Counted from the stretch's first letter, positions 37,376 to 50,490 are shown. The stretch is 64,000 bases of DNA from Campylobacter devanensis (GCF_002139915.1 NZ_CP018788.1:1240001-1304000); one strand, 5' to 3'. Notes: a model not told the origin generated them from the letters alone. Program-made: numbers and translations.

Positions 37376-37990
37376 CTATATCTCCATAAAATTTTTAATT
37401 ATTCTTAGTCCGCTCTCATGTGATTTTTCAGGATGAGGCTGAAATCCATAGACATTTTCATACTCTACAGCACTGACAAAATCATACCCATACTCAGTAT
37501 AAGCTAAAGCAAATTTACTATCACAAACAGCATGATATGAATGAACAAAATACAAATAAGCACTCTTGCCAAGGCCATCTACAATCTTGCTTTGTTTAGT
37601 AAATTTAGCCATATTCCAGCCCATATGCGGCACTTTAAGAGGCTTATTAAATTTAGATTCATCAAATTTAATAATACTCCCATCAATCACTCCAAGACCA
37701 CTATGCTCACCAAATTCATAGCTCTTTTTAAACAAAAGTTGCATCCCAAGACAGATCCCAAGAAACGGCTTACCACTAGCTATAAACTCTAAAATTGCAT
37801 TATCTAAATTTGTATCTCTTAATCTTTGTATCGCCTTACCAAAAGCACCTACACCAGGCAAAAGCAACTTATCATAGCTTTTTAATCTATCTGCGTCGCT
37901 TACTAATTCACTCTTAGCACCGACAAACTCAAGAGCGTTTTGAACGCTTCTTATATTTCCAGCACCATAATCAATAATCCCTATCAACAC
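37376..37990 (-). CDS. hisH: Imidazole glycerol phosphate synthase glutaminase subunit HisH
   Basis: HisH supplies ammonia from glutamine to HisF. The 204-residue class I amidotransferase starts with I-I-D-Y-G-A-G-N and has the nucleophile C80 in L-G-I-C-L-G-M-Q and the H186/E188 pair in G-F-Q-P-H-P-E-K. Its start overlaps the end of pglG by 20 bases, so it belongs to the pgl transcript. A second HisH paralogue (PglH/PseA-type gene sets) exists in some Campylobacter, but the adjacent hisA supports the histidine role. hisF is not in the window. Confidence 0.93.
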   Translation of the reverse strand: MLIGIIDYGAGNIRSVQNALEFVGAKSELVSDADRLKSYDKLLLPGVGAFGKAIQRLRDTNLDNAILEFIASGKPFLGICLGMQLLFKKSYEFGEHSGLGVIDGSIIKFDESKFNKPLKVPHMGWNMAKFTKQSKIVDGLGKSAYLYFVHSYHAVCDSKFALAYTEYGYDFVSAVEYENVYGFQPHPEKSHESGLRIIKNFMEI

Positions 37991-38876
37991 TACTCCTTAT
38001 TAAGATAAACAGATAGCAACTAAGTGCAATCATCAAAAAACCAACTCCGCCAATAAGATATATCGCATATAATATCTGACTTGGATCAGTAATTGCAAAT
38101 TTAAATACCAACATAAGAGATTCAATAGCTAAAGCTATAATAATACTCCCTATAAATCTTACCATTGTTCTACTGCCGCCATTTTGATGGTGATTTGGCC
38201 GACCTAAAACCTCAGCTTCAAATATCGCCTTAACAAGATCAAATATTGCAAGTGCTAAAGTAAGCACAATAGTGGATTCAAAAACCTCACTAATATTAAT
38301 CTCATTAAAGCTTTTTAATACAAAGCTCTTTATACCATAAACAAATAAAACCAATGAGATCGCAAAAAGAGCAATAGAAAAAACAGAATATATAAGCTTT
38401 GTAAATTTGCCAAATATTCCATCTACAGAACTAGGACTAATCATAGCCAAAAGCTCTTTTAACCCAATATCCACACATGCTATATAAAGCAACTCTTTTT
38501 TATCATTACATATAGGCATTGAAGCTGTAACACAAAGGCGATTAGTAAGGCTTGATGGATATGGATCAGTTAGTACGCATCGCTTCTCACGAACACATCT
38601 ATAATAATACGCCTTATTACTTCTATTTATTCCTTTTCCAGATATATTTTTAGAATCTAGACTTATGGTATTATCTAGTTGAATTCCATTTTTATCCAAT
38701 ATATAAAACGCATCAAAGCTATCAACCTCATGTGCGATCTTATCAAAACCATCATTAATGCTTTGAACATTTACACCAGGGAGATTATTTGGTATATTTC
38801 TATCTAAAAGATGGCATAAATAGGCTCTAGCCTTATAGCGTATCTCGCTAAATTCTTCAATCTCTTTAAAAATCAC
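37971..38876 (-). CDS. pglG: PglG-like membrane protein of the N-glycosylation locus
   Basis: PglG is a conserved gene of the Campylobacter N-glycosylation locus with no proven role. The 301-residue product has an N-terminal PAS/Cache-like sensing domain (F-Y-I-L-D-K-N-G near residue 57, Y-Y-Y-R-C-V near 89, D-P-Y-P-S near 103, and A-C-V-D-I-G near 133) followed by about four membrane helices from residue 160 to the end. There is no signal peptide or membrane helix before the Cache-like domain, which is unusual for an extracellular sensor. It lies one base after pglF, as in C. jejuni. Confidence 0.85.
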   Translation of the reverse strand: MIFKEIEEFSEIRYKARAYLCHLLDRNIPNNLPGVNVQSINDGFDKIAHEVDSFDAFYILDKNGIQLDNTISLDSKNISGKGINRSNKAYYYRCVREKRCVLTDPYPSSLTNRLCVTASMPICNDKKELLYIACVDIGLKELLAMISPSSVDGIFGKFTKLIYSVFSIALFAISLVLFVYGIKSFVLKSFNEINISEVFESTIVLTLALAIFDLVKAIFEAEVLGRPNHHQNGGSRTMVRFIGSIIIALAIESLMLVFKFAITDPSQILYAIYLIGGVGFLMIALSCYLFILIRSSVDRDY

Positions 38877-38877
38877 A

Positions 38878-41759
<2,882 letters not shown>

Positions 41760-41833
41760 CTATTAATTAATGGCCATATTTTATCAAAGTTAGAATAAAC
41801 TTAGAATTAATAACGCTAAAAAGTTAAATTTAT

Positions 41834-42926
41834 TCATTGATTTGAGCTTACTATGCTTTTTGTAGCTTTGATTTTGTTATCAGTGTATAAAACTACATCT
41901 TTTATTACTAACTTCTTAATCGCTTTGATAAAATTATTCATAAATTCAAAATCTATTTCATCATTAGCGGTTACTGGTAGTTTAATTTTTAAATTTTTAA
42001 AAGTCTTATCCACATCTCTAACTAAAACTGAAAGTAATATATTCTTTTGAGAATTTAAAAGTGTAGTAAAAAAATAAAATAGAATTTTGTGTTAGTTTTA
42101 TTTTTGGGATAATTTTTCTAACAAATTGACCAGCATACCACTGCCTTTGTCTATAAAAGAAATCCATTTGTAAAAGCCCTAAGCTCCAAATACCAGCTTC
42201 ATTTAAGTTTCTTGCATTTACAAAGCCTGTTGATTGTAAAATTCCTTGATTATTAGAAGTTCTTGTGACATAGTCATACTCATTGCCATCAGTTAGTTTT
42301 TCTTTATTAAAGCTAAAAGTATTTTTCATCTCAAACAAATCACCAATTCTAAATTCGCCCCAATTATAATTTTCAAATTTAGAAAGAGCGGATAATTCAT
42401 CGGCGGTTAATTTGTAATCTTTTAGTGACGCGGCGGCAAGATACGCCTCTAGCTCTGCTACTCGCTCCGCCTCTAGCTCTGCTACGAAGCTCTCCATAAA
42501 TTCAAAATCAATATCACCATCTTTATTTATTGGGAGTTGAATTTTATCATCTTTAATTTTAGCCCACGAACACATATTATCATAACCAAATTTAGTTTTT
42601 AAATGTTTAAATAAACTTGCCAAAAATAGCCCTTGTTTGTGTGTTGTTTTAAATTTGGGTTTTAAAGAAAATACTCTTGCATGTGTAACCATTTTATATT
42701 CAAATTGTCTAAAAAACACAAATCCAAACATATCAATCGTTATTGTATTAGCTTCGAAAATTCTAGCTTCTACATCGCTTTTGCCTAAAATTCCATTATT
42801 AGTTTCTCCGGCAGTTACGACAAAATAACCTTTATCATTTATATGGGATTTTTGAATATCAAAATTTCCATTTGAGCTGTCAAACAAATCACCAAGCCTA
42901 AATTCACCCCACTCAATGCTACTTAT
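41834..42926 (-). pseudogene. Frameshifted specificity (S/B) subunit with two target-recognition domains
   Basis: On the minus strand, codons from about 42926 encode I-S-S-I-E-W-G-E-F-R-L-G-D-L-F, the typical start of an S-type TRD; the same W-G-E-F-R-x-G-D-L-F recurs near the middle (about 42345-42375), so two TRDs with helical spacers (E-A-E-R-V-A-E-L-E-A-Y-L-A near 42460) are encoded. The frame is broken at a seven-T run (plus-strand A run 42068-42074); dropping one base restores N-S-I-L-F-F-T-T-L-L-N-S and runs to TGA at 41834-41836. No ATG/GTG/TTG occurs in frame before L-F at 42887; an ATA stands at 42924-42926 where ATG is expected. Full length would be near 363 residues, like BcgI B subunits. 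Confidence 0.85.
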
Positions 42927-42946
42927 TTTTTGATTAAGTGGGGAGA

Positions 42947-45001
42947 TTACTTTCCCAGATTATCTTTTTGATTTTTAATTATTTGACTTACTTCCCATGC
43001 TAGATAGTCGCTTACAGTCTTTTTAAAATCCTCTAAAGTTGGCGTTGTATCAATAGGCGCTGATTGATTCCAGTCTGAGCCACTACTAGGGTCTATCACG
43101 CCTTCGAAATAGTCATTTGAACTAAGCAAATTTAGATAATTTTTGCCATAATGCACTAGATCGACAACCTCAGCATACCTGGCCTTAGCATTACCAATAT
43201 CTCGTAGATTTAGGCTAGATTTGGCCTTTTTGCGGTTTGCTCTTGCGTAGCCATCATCGCTAAAATCTATAAATTTAACCACATGTTTAGCATTATGAGC
43301 CACACCTACTTGAAAGACATAAATATTAGTTTGAACACTAGATTTACCGATAAATAGGTCAATTGGCATTTTAATACTAGCTATTAAAGTGTTAGATTTT
43401 AGAATTTCTTTATTGATAGCTTGGGCTTTGCCATTTCCGGCTGAACTTTGGATAATTATAGCTGCATAGCCGCTATCCATCATTGATAGGGCTTTTTGGA
43501 CAAATATCATTCCATTACCCTCAGCTGAATATGGAGGATTTAGAATAAATGCATTAGCTTTGAATTTGCCCTGCTTTGTGCCATAGGCATAATCTCCATC
43601 AAAATCTCTAAGGCTATCTTTATTTAAAATATTTGAGCTACCATCGCCCATTAAGATCATATTTAACACAGCAAGCATATAAATATTTGGCAAAATTTCC
43701 AAGCCCATTAGCTGTTGAGCTTTTATTTCGGCGATTTTTTTCTTTTGAGAGTCTGGGGATTGAATTTGATTTTTAGCATCTTCTATCATTTCATTCATCG
43801 CAGCAATCAAAAGTCCAGCCGAACCAGTAGCAAAGTCCCAAACAAAGCTATCTTTATTTACTCTAGCGAGTTTAACTAAGAGTGTTGCGACATATGGCGG
43901 AGTCAAAACAACATCATTTAACTGATCTTGAGTAAAGCCTAGCCAAGCATACATTTCATTGAATAATTTACCGGTAAAATCAATATTTAACTCACTTTTA
44001 TAATACTCACCTAAATCATCTACGATTTTGCAAAATACACGCTTGAGTTGGCTCTCACCGTTTATTGGCTTATTTAAATTTTCGGCTGTTAGAGTGTTAG
44101 CTAGCGTGCGAATTATTAGCCCTTGTTTATCTTCTGGGATTGATTTTTCTTTGAGAAAATTTTTGACTTTGCTTAAAATTTTATCGCCATCTCTTTCTCC
44201 GTTTTCTTCAGATGATATTAGCTTATCTTTTGTAAGTGGTGCAACCTTACCGCCCTCAACACCTAAAGTAGCGATAATCGTTGCTACAACAAGATAGACT
44301 CTATCATTTTCACTTAAGCCTTTTTCATCTCTATAAATATCATTATTTAACTTAGTTAAAACTATAGAAATTTCTTCATCTTTTTTGGTTTTTATCGCTT
44401 CTAGCTCTTGAGGGGTTAGATTTAACTCTTTTAGCTTTTGAGTAAATTTGATAAAATTCTCATCTTTTAAAAATGATAAATCGCTATATTCACCTACTTT
44501 TATAGCTTTAGCTAAGTTGGCTTTGCTTACATAATATACGCCAATTTGTATCTCAAGTTTGTCGCTTAATGTATCTTTAAAGCCAGTAACGCCAATAGCA
44601 ATAATCTCATCATAGTCAGTATGGTGTAAAATAGCATTAGCATAATGCACAGCACCATTAACCGCATATTCGTTAATATTCTTGAAATTTGGCTCATTTT
44701 TAGCATTTTTGTTATCGATTTGACCATCTTTATCAAGCTTAATTAGCTTATCTTTATAGCCTTTGTATTCAATTAAAACTGGATAATATTTTAGACTTTT
44801 TGGGTCTTGCTTTAGCAGCTTAGCATCTGGGCGATTACCACCTGCACCGCCATTTTTAGAATAGTATAAATTTAATGCGTTATCAATTTGACTATTTAAA
44901 GATTCTTGTTCGAGTTTATAATCTAATTTATAGCTTTTTAACTGGGAATTAATGTAATCTGCAACATTTGGTTCTACTGATTGAACTTTGGATTTAGCCA
45001 T
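42947..45001 (-). CDS. BcgI-like fused restriction-methylation subunit (type IIB / IIG-like)
   Basis: The 684-residue protein joins an N-terminal nuclease domain to an HsdM-like adenine methylase. D59 (R-P-D-A) and E78-x-K80 (I-E-Y-K-G) give a PD-ExK-type site. The methylase part has a helical HsdM_N-like region (about 225-360), V-V-L-T-P-P-Y-V-A near 365, the SAM motif D-F-A-T-G-S-A-G-L-L near 385-395, and the catalytic N-P-P-Y near 488. This order matches the A subunit of BcgI-type systems, which cut on both sides of their site and need the S-like B subunit for both cutting and methylation. The adjacent B gene is broken, so this protein is probably idle. Confidence 0.88.
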   Translation of the reverse strand: MAKSKVQSVEPNVADYINSQLKSYKLDYKLEQESLNSQIDNALNLYYSKNGGAGGNRPDAKLLKQDPKSLKYYPVLIEYKGYKDKLIKLDKDGQIDNKNAKNEPNFKNINEYAVNGAVHYANAILHHTDYDEIIAIGVTGFKDTLSDKLEIQIGVYYVSKANLAKAIKVGEYSDLSFLKDENFIKFTQKLKELNLTPQELEAIKTKKDEEISIVLTKLNNDIYRDEKGLSENDRVYLVVATIIATLGVEGGKVAPLTKDKLISSEENGERDGDKILSKVKNFLKEKSIPEDKQGLIIRTLANTLTAENLNKPINGESQLKRVFCKIVDDLGEYYKSELNIDFTGKLFNEMYAWLGFTQDQLNDVVLTPPYVATLLVKLARVNKDSFVWDFATGSAGLLIAAMNEMIEDAKNQIQSPDSQKKKIAEIKAQQLMGLEILPNIYMLAVLNMILMGDGSSNILNKDSLRDFDGDYAYGTKQGKFKANAFILNPPYSAEGNGMIFVQKALSMMDSGYAAIIIQSSAGNGKAQAINKEILKSNTLIASIKMPIDLFIGKSSVQTNIYVFQVGVAHNAKHVVKFIDFSDDGYARANRKKAKSSLNLRDIGNAKARYAEVVDLVHYGKNYLNLLSSNDYFEGVIDPSSGSDWNQSAPIDTTPTLEDFKKTVSDYLAWEVSQIIKNQKDNLGK

Positions 45002-45358
45002 TTTAGTTCCTGAAATTATGATAATTTAAAAGCTGTAATTATATATTAAATTTACTAAAATAACAACATTTATCTTTAATCATTAAAAATTCAATCAACT
45101 CATTATTCTTTTTTAATTTTTTATTGAATTTTTTATATTTATTCTTAGCTTTTTTTAAATATTTTGATAGCTATTTTCTATTCATATTTTCATATTTTGC
45201 ATAATTTATTATATCCATATGATATCATTTAATAATCCTTGATTTGAGCGATATTTGTAGAATTTTCTTTAACGAGCATAATTTTCTTAATTAATCACTT
45301 AGCGGCTTTAGAAGAGATAAAAATTAAATATGATATAAAAATGTAAATTGAATAAAAA
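45002..45358. other. Non-coding AT-rich gap between the BcgI-like gene and tRNA-Phe
   Basis: This 357-base stretch has no credible reading frame on either strand. It holds the probable promoter of the BcgI-like gene (TATAAT on the minus strand near 45040). A short T-rich run follows the tRNA 3' end. I see no direct repeat of the tRNA end that would mark an attachment site. Confidence 0.6.
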
Positions 45359-45434
45359 TGGTGGTTAGAGGCAGAATCGAACTGCCGACACGCAGATTTT
45401 CAGTCTGCTGCTCTACCGACTGAGCTATCCAACC
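45359..45434 (-). tRNA. tRNA-Phe (GAA)
   Basis: The minus strand from 45434 folds as a cloverleaf: acceptor GGTTGGA paired with TCTAACC (one G-T pair), D-arm GCTC...GAGC, anticodon arm CAGACTGAAAATCTG with GAA anticodon, and T-arm GGCAGTTCGATTCTGCC. The 3' CCA is encoded (45359-45361) and a T run follows at once. Confidence 0.97.
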
Positions 45435-45508
45435 ACCTTAAAAATGAGTTGTAATTATACCTTTTTAAAACTTAAATATAGATAAAATTCTACTCAAATT
45501 TAAAGAAT

Positions 45509-46708
45509 TTATATAATTTTTGCTATAAATTCTTTAAATTTATCTCCACGATGTGCATATGAACTAAACTGATCTAAACTAGCACACGCTGGACTAAGCA
45601 AAGCAACATCATCTTTTTCCATCATTTTATCTATCAAATTTACAGCATTATAAAGCTCTTTAGCATTAAATACTTTAGCGCCAAATTTATAGCTCATCTT
45701 TTCTATATCATCGCAATTTGAGCCAATAGCATAGATTGTAGCGCCTTGCTTAGCAGCTGTAGCGACTACTTTTTCTATACTCACACCCTTATCATCGCCA
45801 CCTAATATAATATGAATCTTAGACCCCTCATATCTGGCTAAGGCTTGAAGAGTTGCGTCTATATTTGTAGCTTTAGTATCATTGACCCATAATCTACCTT
45901 TGGCGTCCTTTAACTCTTCAAGCTTGTGAGGCTCAATGATAAATTTATTAAGCAAATCAATGCTACAACGACTAAATATTATGCTCTCAATACAAAGCGC
46001 CATAATCGCATCCATCAAAAATGGCACTCGAAAATCAATCCTACCAATATCAATATTAAATTTATTAGCTAGATCAATCTCATCTTCATACCCTATAATC
46101 TTAGCGTGAGATTTGATCTTTTCATAGCATTTTGGCACTATAGCCACGCTACCTTCTCTCATCATTGATAGCGGTTTTAGCTTGGCATTTTCATACTCTT
46201 TAGCACTACCATGCCAACTTATATGATCATCGCTAATAGGCAAAAGCGCATAGATATCAGGAGAGGTAAATTTGGTATAATGGATAGTAAAAGAGCTAGT
46301 CTCTAAAATCCAAATTTTAGCCTTCTTGCCCACTAAATCACCAAGCGCAATTCCTACATTACCACCCATAATTGCCCCACGATCTCTTAATAGATGCTCA
46401 GTCATTTTAGTCGTTGTAGTCTTGCCATTTGTGCCACTAATCCAGATACTTTTTGGGGTGGAATTTCTAAAATAATCATACTCGCTTATGAGATTTTTAG
46501 CCGATTTTATCAGCTTATGAGATGGCGGAAATCCAGGACTTGGAATCTCTAGTTCACTAAGATTTGGATCAAATTTATCCACAGGCAATAGAGCATTTCC
46601 ATACTCATCACTGCTTGCTATTTTAAATTTATCATCATAGATATTCCAGCCGCCGCTTTTGGCGATAGATTTTGTTGTATTAGCATATCCAAATAGAGAT
46701 TTTATCAT
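45509..46708 (-). CDS. murD: UDP-N-acetylmuramoylalanine-D-glutamate ligase
   Basis: MurD adds D-glutamate to the peptidoglycan precursor in the cytoplasm. The 399-residue protein has the Mur-ligase ATP motif S-G-T-N-G-K-T-T-T-T at residues 91-100, the E-T-S-S-F motif near 137, and the G-G-x-D-K-G motif near 298. It is short compared with the E. coli enzyme (about 438) since the N-terminal UDP-binding domain is reduced, as usual in Campylobacter. It lies four bases after mraY. Confidence 0.94.
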   Translation of the reverse strand: MIKSLFGYANTTKSIAKSGGWNIYDDKFKIASSDEYGNALLPVDKFDPNLSELEIPSPGFPPSHKLIKSAKNLISEYDYFRNSTPKSIWISGTNGKTTTTKMTEHLLRDRGAIMGGNVGIALGDLVGKKAKIWILETSSFTIHYTKFTSPDIYALLPISDDHISWHGSAKEYENAKLKPLSMMREGSVAIVPKCYEKIKSHAKIIGYEDEIDLANKFNIDIGRIDFRVPFLMDAIMALCIESIIFSRCSIDLLNKFIIEPHKLEELKDAKGRLWVNDTKATNIDATLQALARYEGSKIHIILGGDDKGVSIEKVVATAAKQGATIYAIGSNCDDIEKMSYKFGAKVFNAKELYNAVNLIDKMMEKDDVALLSPACASLDQFSSYAHRGDKFKEFIAKII

Positions 46709-46712
46709 TATT

Positions 46713-47780
46713 TTACCTTAATTTTAAAGCTATCAAAGCAATTAAATTTGCCACCAAAGCTATCATCCAAAACCGCACAATAATCTTATTTTCGCTCCAC
46801 CCCTTCATCTCGAAATGGTGGTGTAAAGGTGCCATTAAAAATATACGCTTTTTTCTAATCTTAAAGCTACCAACTTGCAAAATTACAGAGAGCGTCTCAA
46901 CCACAAATACAAACCCGATTATTATAAGCAAAAGCTCATTTTTTGTAACAATCCCCATATATCCGATAAACGCACCGATACTAAGGCTACCACTATCACC
47001 CATAAAAACCTCAGCCGGATAGCAATTAAACCATAAAAACCCAAAAAGCGCCCCAATAACAGCAGTAACTAAGATCACAATTTCGCCTAAATTTACCACC
47101 TTAGGTAGCAATAAATAAGAGCTATAAACAGCATTTCCCATCAAATAAGCAAATATTCCAAGACTAACTAATCCAAAAATAGAAGGCACACTAGCAAGTC
47201 CATCTAATCCATCTGTTAAATTTACTGCATTAGATGCTGAAGTAAATACCAAAACCCAAAATAACATTGCAAAAATAGATATATCTAAAATCGCATGCTT
47301 ATAAAATGGAAAATAAAATAAAGAATCAAGTCCGCTAAAAAAATATAAAAGCACAGCAGCTATCATACCAAGCACAATTTGAAAAACAAATTTAACCCTA
47401 GCGTGCAAACCAGCGTGATTTTGGCGACCAACTATCTTGCTATAATCATCATAAAAACCAAGCAGACAAAATCCACCCAAAACAAAAAGCCCAATAAGCA
47501 CAAAAGCATTGCTTAAATTTGCACTCAAAAGCGTGGCCACTACAGCACAAATAACAAAAACAACACCGCCCATTGTCGGAGTTTTACCTTTTTGCTGATG
47601 AGATTGCGGAGCTAGCTCATATATAGGCTGATTAGCATTTTTAATCCTTGCCCAAGCTATAAATTTAGGCATAAAAAATAGAGTCAAAACAAAAGCTAAA
47701 AAAAAGCTAATCCCAGCACGAACGCTAATATAACTAAAAAAATTAAATTCAAAAATTTCATAAATATAATAAAACACCAA
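46713..47780 (-). CDS. mraY: Phospho-N-acetylmuramoyl-pentapeptide transferase
   Basis: MraY makes lipid I on the inner leaflet of the membrane. The 355-residue polytopic protein has about ten membrane helices, the G-F-x-D-D-Y motif near residue 108, [10 protein letters not shown] near 188 and the H-H-H-F-E motif near 325 with catalytic aspartates and the histidines expected. It is divergent to gpmI, with 157 bases of AT-rich promoter sequence between them. Confidence 0.96.
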   Translation of the reverse strand: MVFYYIYEIFEFNFFSYISVRAGISFFLAFVLTLFFMPKFIAWARIKNANQPIYELAPQSHQQKGKTPTMGGVVFVICAVVATLLSANLSNAFVLIGLFVLGGFCLLGFYDDYSKIVGRQNHAGLHARVKFVFQIVLGMIAAVLLYFFSGLDSLFYFPFYKHAILDISIFAMLFWVLVFTSASNAVNLTDGLDGLASVPSIFGLVSLGIFAYLMGNAVYSSYLLLPKVVNLGEIVILVTAVIGALFGFLWFNCYPAEVFMGDSGSLSIGAFIGYMGIVTKNELLLIIIGFVFVVETLSVILQVGSFKIRKKRIFLMAPLHHHFEMKGWSENKIIVRFWMIALVANLIALIALKLR

Positions 47781-47937
47781 AAATCCTAAGACGATAACTA
47801 AAAAATTTAAGATAAAATTATATAAATTTTTTGATAATATTTGGATAAATCTAGTTAAAAATTTAAAAAAATTATAATTATTTATAAATCAATGTTAAAA
47901 TTGTGCCTAAAATATGCTTAAATAAGGACATAACCAA

Positions 47938-49401
47938 ATGAGCAAAAAAGCTATATTAGTAATCACTGATGGAATTGGATATAATCCAAGCAATGAATTT
48001 AATGCATTTAATGCTGCTAAAAAGCCAACATATGAGTGGTTAGAAGCAAATGCTGCTAAAAATTTATTAAAAACTAGCGGTCTAGCTGTGGGCTTGCCTG
48101 ATGGGCAAATGGGCAATAGCGAAGTTGGCCATATGACTATTGGCAGTGGAAGAATCCTATATCAAAATTTAGTTAAGATTGACAAAGCAATAGAATCAGA
48201 CAAATTAAAAGATAATCCAGAATTAAAAGAGCTACTAAATAAAGTAAATAGAGTTCATGTTATTGGTCTTTATAGCGATGGTGGCGTACACTCACATATA
48301 AATCATTTTGATGCTATATGTCAAATTTGTATCGCAAATAAAAAAGAGGTTTATGCTCACCCTATAACTGATGGCCGTGATGTCAATCCAAAAACTGGAA
48401 TAAATTTCATAAAATCTCTTCAAGACAAATTTACAGTTGCCTCAATCAGCGGTAGATTTTATGCTATGGATAGGGATAAAAGATGGGATAGAGTAGAAAC
48501 TGCTTATAAAATCATAGCTCAAAATGAAAATTTACAAACAATAACTCCAGTCCAATATATGGAAAATTCATATCAAAAAGAGATATTTGATGAGTTTATA
48601 GAACCAGCTAGTTTTATAGATTTTGGTGGAATTAAAAAAGATGATGGAATAATCTTTATCAACTTTAGAAATGATAGAGCAAGGGAGATTTGTGCTGCTT
48701 TGGCTGTTAGTGAATTTAATGAATTTAAGCGTGAAAATATCTGCGAAAATTTAATTACAATGACAAACTATGATGATAAATTTAGCTTTCCTATAATGTT
48801 TAAAAATGATGATATTAAAGATACATTAGCTGATGTTATAGCAAAAAATGGATTAAGACAACTCCACACTGCAGAGACTGAAAAATATGCTCATGTGACA
48901 TTCTTTTTTAATGGTGGCAAAGAGGATCTTGTAGAGAATGAAACAAGAGTATTAATACCAAGTCCAAAAGTTAAAACATATGATGAACAGCCAGCTATGA
49001 GTGCATATGAAGTAACCGATGCGGTGATAAAAGGCATAGAAAATGGGATTGAATTTATAGTAGTAAATTATGCAAATGGTGATATGGTCGGTCACACTGG
49101 AAACTATGACGCAGCTATAAAAGCAGTTGAAGCAGTAGATGAATGCTTAGGTAAAGTGATTGCAAAAGCTAAAGAGTATGGCTACTCATATATGCAAATT
49201 AGCGATCATGGAAACTGCGAAGCAATGCAAAGTAACGATGGCGAATTACTAACTAATCATACAACATTTGATGTATTTAACTATGTAGTAGCTGATGGTA
49301 TAAACTCAATAGAATACGGCGGGCTAAGCAATGTAGCTCCAACAATACTAAAATTAATGGATTTAGAAATTCCAGAAGTTATGGATAAACCACTATTTTA
49401 A
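47938..49401 (+). CDS. gpmI: 2,3-bisphosphoglycerate-independent phosphoglycerate mutase
   Basis: GpmI interconverts 3- and 2-phosphoglycerate with two Mn2+; in Campylobacter it serves gluconeogenesis. The 487-residue enzyme of the alkaline-phosphatase superfamily has D11 in V-I-T-D-G-I-G, the nucleophile S61 in G-Q-M-G-N-S-E-V-G-H, the D-G-R-D-V motif near 150 and the metal-site S-D-H-G-N-C-E near 421. AAGGAC lies ahead of the ATG. fabG follows after ten bases. Confidence 0.95.
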   Translation: MSKKAILVITDGIGYNPSNEFNAFNAAKKPTYEWLEANAAKNLLKTSGLAVGLPDGQMGNSEVGHMTIGSGRILYQNLVKIDKAIESDKLKDNPELKELLNKVNRVHVIGLYSDGGVHSHINHFDAICQICIANKKEVYAHPITDGRDVNPKTGINFIKSLQDKFTVASISGRFYAMDRDKRWDRVETAYKIIAQNENLQTITPVQYMENSYQKEIFDEFIEPASFIDFGGIKKDDGIIFINFRNDRAREICAALAVSEFNEFKRENICENLITMTNYDDKFSFPIMFKNDDIKDTLADVIAKNGLRQLHTAETEKYAHVTFFFNGGKEDLVENETRVLIPSPKVKTYDEQPAMSAYEVTDAVIKGIENGIEFIVVNYANGDMVGHTGNYDAAIKAVEAVDECLGKVIAKAKEYGYSYMQISDHGNCEAMQSNDGELLTNHTTFDVFNYVVADGINSIEYGGLSNVAPTILKLMDLEIPEVMDKPLF

Positions 49402-49411
49402 AGGATAATAA

Positions 49412-50155
49412 ATGAAATTTAGCGGGAAAAATGTTTTAGTTACTGGTGCAAGCCGTGGAATTGGTGCTGAAATTTGTAAAGTTTTAGCTAGTTTTGGACT
49501 TAAAGTTTGGATAAATTATAGATCAAATCCTAAGCTTGCAGATGATTTAAAAGCTCAAATAGAAGCTGGTGGCGGTAGTGCTGCTGTTGTTAAATTTGAT
49601 GCAACAAATGAAGAAGATTTTATAGCAGCTATAAATCTAATTATTCAAAGCGATGGAGAGTTAAGCTATCTAGTAAATAATGCGGGAATTACAAATGATA
49701 AACTAGCTTTAAGAATGAGTGTAGATGACTTTAATAGCGTTATTGATGCAAATTTAAAAAGCGCATTTATTGGTTGTAAAGAGGCACTTAAAGTAATGAG
49801 CAAAAAACGCTTTGGTTCAGTTGTAAATGTAGCTTCAATAGTTGGTGAAATGGGTAATGCAGGCCAAACCAACTACTCAGCTAGCAAAGGCGGCATGATA
49901 GCAATGAGTAAAAGTTTTGCCAAAGAAGGTGCTAGTAGAAATATCAGATTTAATAGCGTAACTCCAGGATTTATAGCTACAGATATGACCGATGCTCTAA
50001 GTGATGAAATTAAAGCACACTACTCAGCAAATATTCCATTAAAAAGATTTGGAGAAGCTAAAGAAGTAGCCACAGCAATAGCGTTCTTGCTAAGCGATTA
50101 TGCAAGCTACATCACAGGCGATACCCTTAAAATCAATGGTGGCCTATATATGTAG
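49412..50155 (+). CDS. fabG: 3-oxoacyl-ACP reductase
   Basis: FabG reduces 3-oxoacyl-ACP with NADPH in fatty-acid elongation. The 247-residue short-chain dehydrogenase has the T-G-A-S-R-G-I-G cofactor motif at residues 11-18, N-N-A-G near 89, and the catalytic S142, Y155 and K159. It precedes acpP and fabF, so the assignment within the SDR family is safe. Confidence 0.95.
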   Translation: MKFSGKNVLVTGASRGIGAEICKVLASFGLKVWINYRSNPKLADDLKAQIEAGGGSAAVVKFDATNEEDFIAAINLIIQSDGELSYLVNNAGITNDKLALRMSVDDFNSVIDANLKSAFIGCKEALKVMSKKRFGSVVNVASIVGEMGNAGQTNYSASKGGMIAMSKSFAKEGASRNIRFNSVTPGFIATDMTDALSDEIKAHYSANIPLKRFGEAKEVATAIAFLLSDYASYITGDTLKINGGLYM

Positions 50156-50212
50156 AAAACTTTAAGCCAAATTATAGTAAGATTACACTCATTTTTATTT
50201 TAGGAGAAAATT

Positions 50213-50446
50213 ATGGCAATATTTGACGAAGTTAGAGATGTTGTTGTAGAACAACTAAGTGTTGCAGCTGACGCAGTAAAAATGGAGTCAAAAATCATAG
50301 AAGATCTAGGTGCTGATTCACTAGATGTTGTTGAGCTTGTTATGGCTTTAGAAGAAAAATTTGATGTAGAAATCCCAGATAGCGAAGCCGAAAAATTAAT
50401 TAGCATCGCAGATGTTGTAAATTATGTTGAAGGTCTAAAAAAATAA
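50213..50446 (+). CDS. acpP: Acyl carrier protein
   Basis: ACP carries the growing acyl chain on a phosphopantetheine arm. The 77-residue acidic protein has the attachment serine S36 in L-G-A-D-S-L-D. TAGGAGA precedes the ATG, and the gap after fabG (57 bases) holds a TATAGT-like -10 sequence, so an additional promoter for high ACP expression is possible. Confidence 0.97.
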   Translation: MAIFDEVRDVVVEQLSVAADAVKMESKIIEDLGADSLDVVELVMALEEKFDVEIPDSEAEKLISIADVVNYVEGLKK

Positions 50447-50490
50447 TTAAAATATTAAGTGATTAAATTTAAATTTTAGGAGAAGTAGCA

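Noticed and set aside
41853-42050. 65-codon open frame on the plus strand beside pglE
   Set aside because: It is the shadow of the frameshifted 3' part of the specificity gene, which reads well on the minus strand (K-L-P-V-T-A-N-D-E-I-D-F-E-F-M).
45002-45434. tRNA-Phe as an integration site for an element carrying the BcgI-like genes
   Set aside because: No integrase gene and no repeat of the tRNA 3' end is visible on the far side of the restriction genes, so an attachment site cannot be supported.
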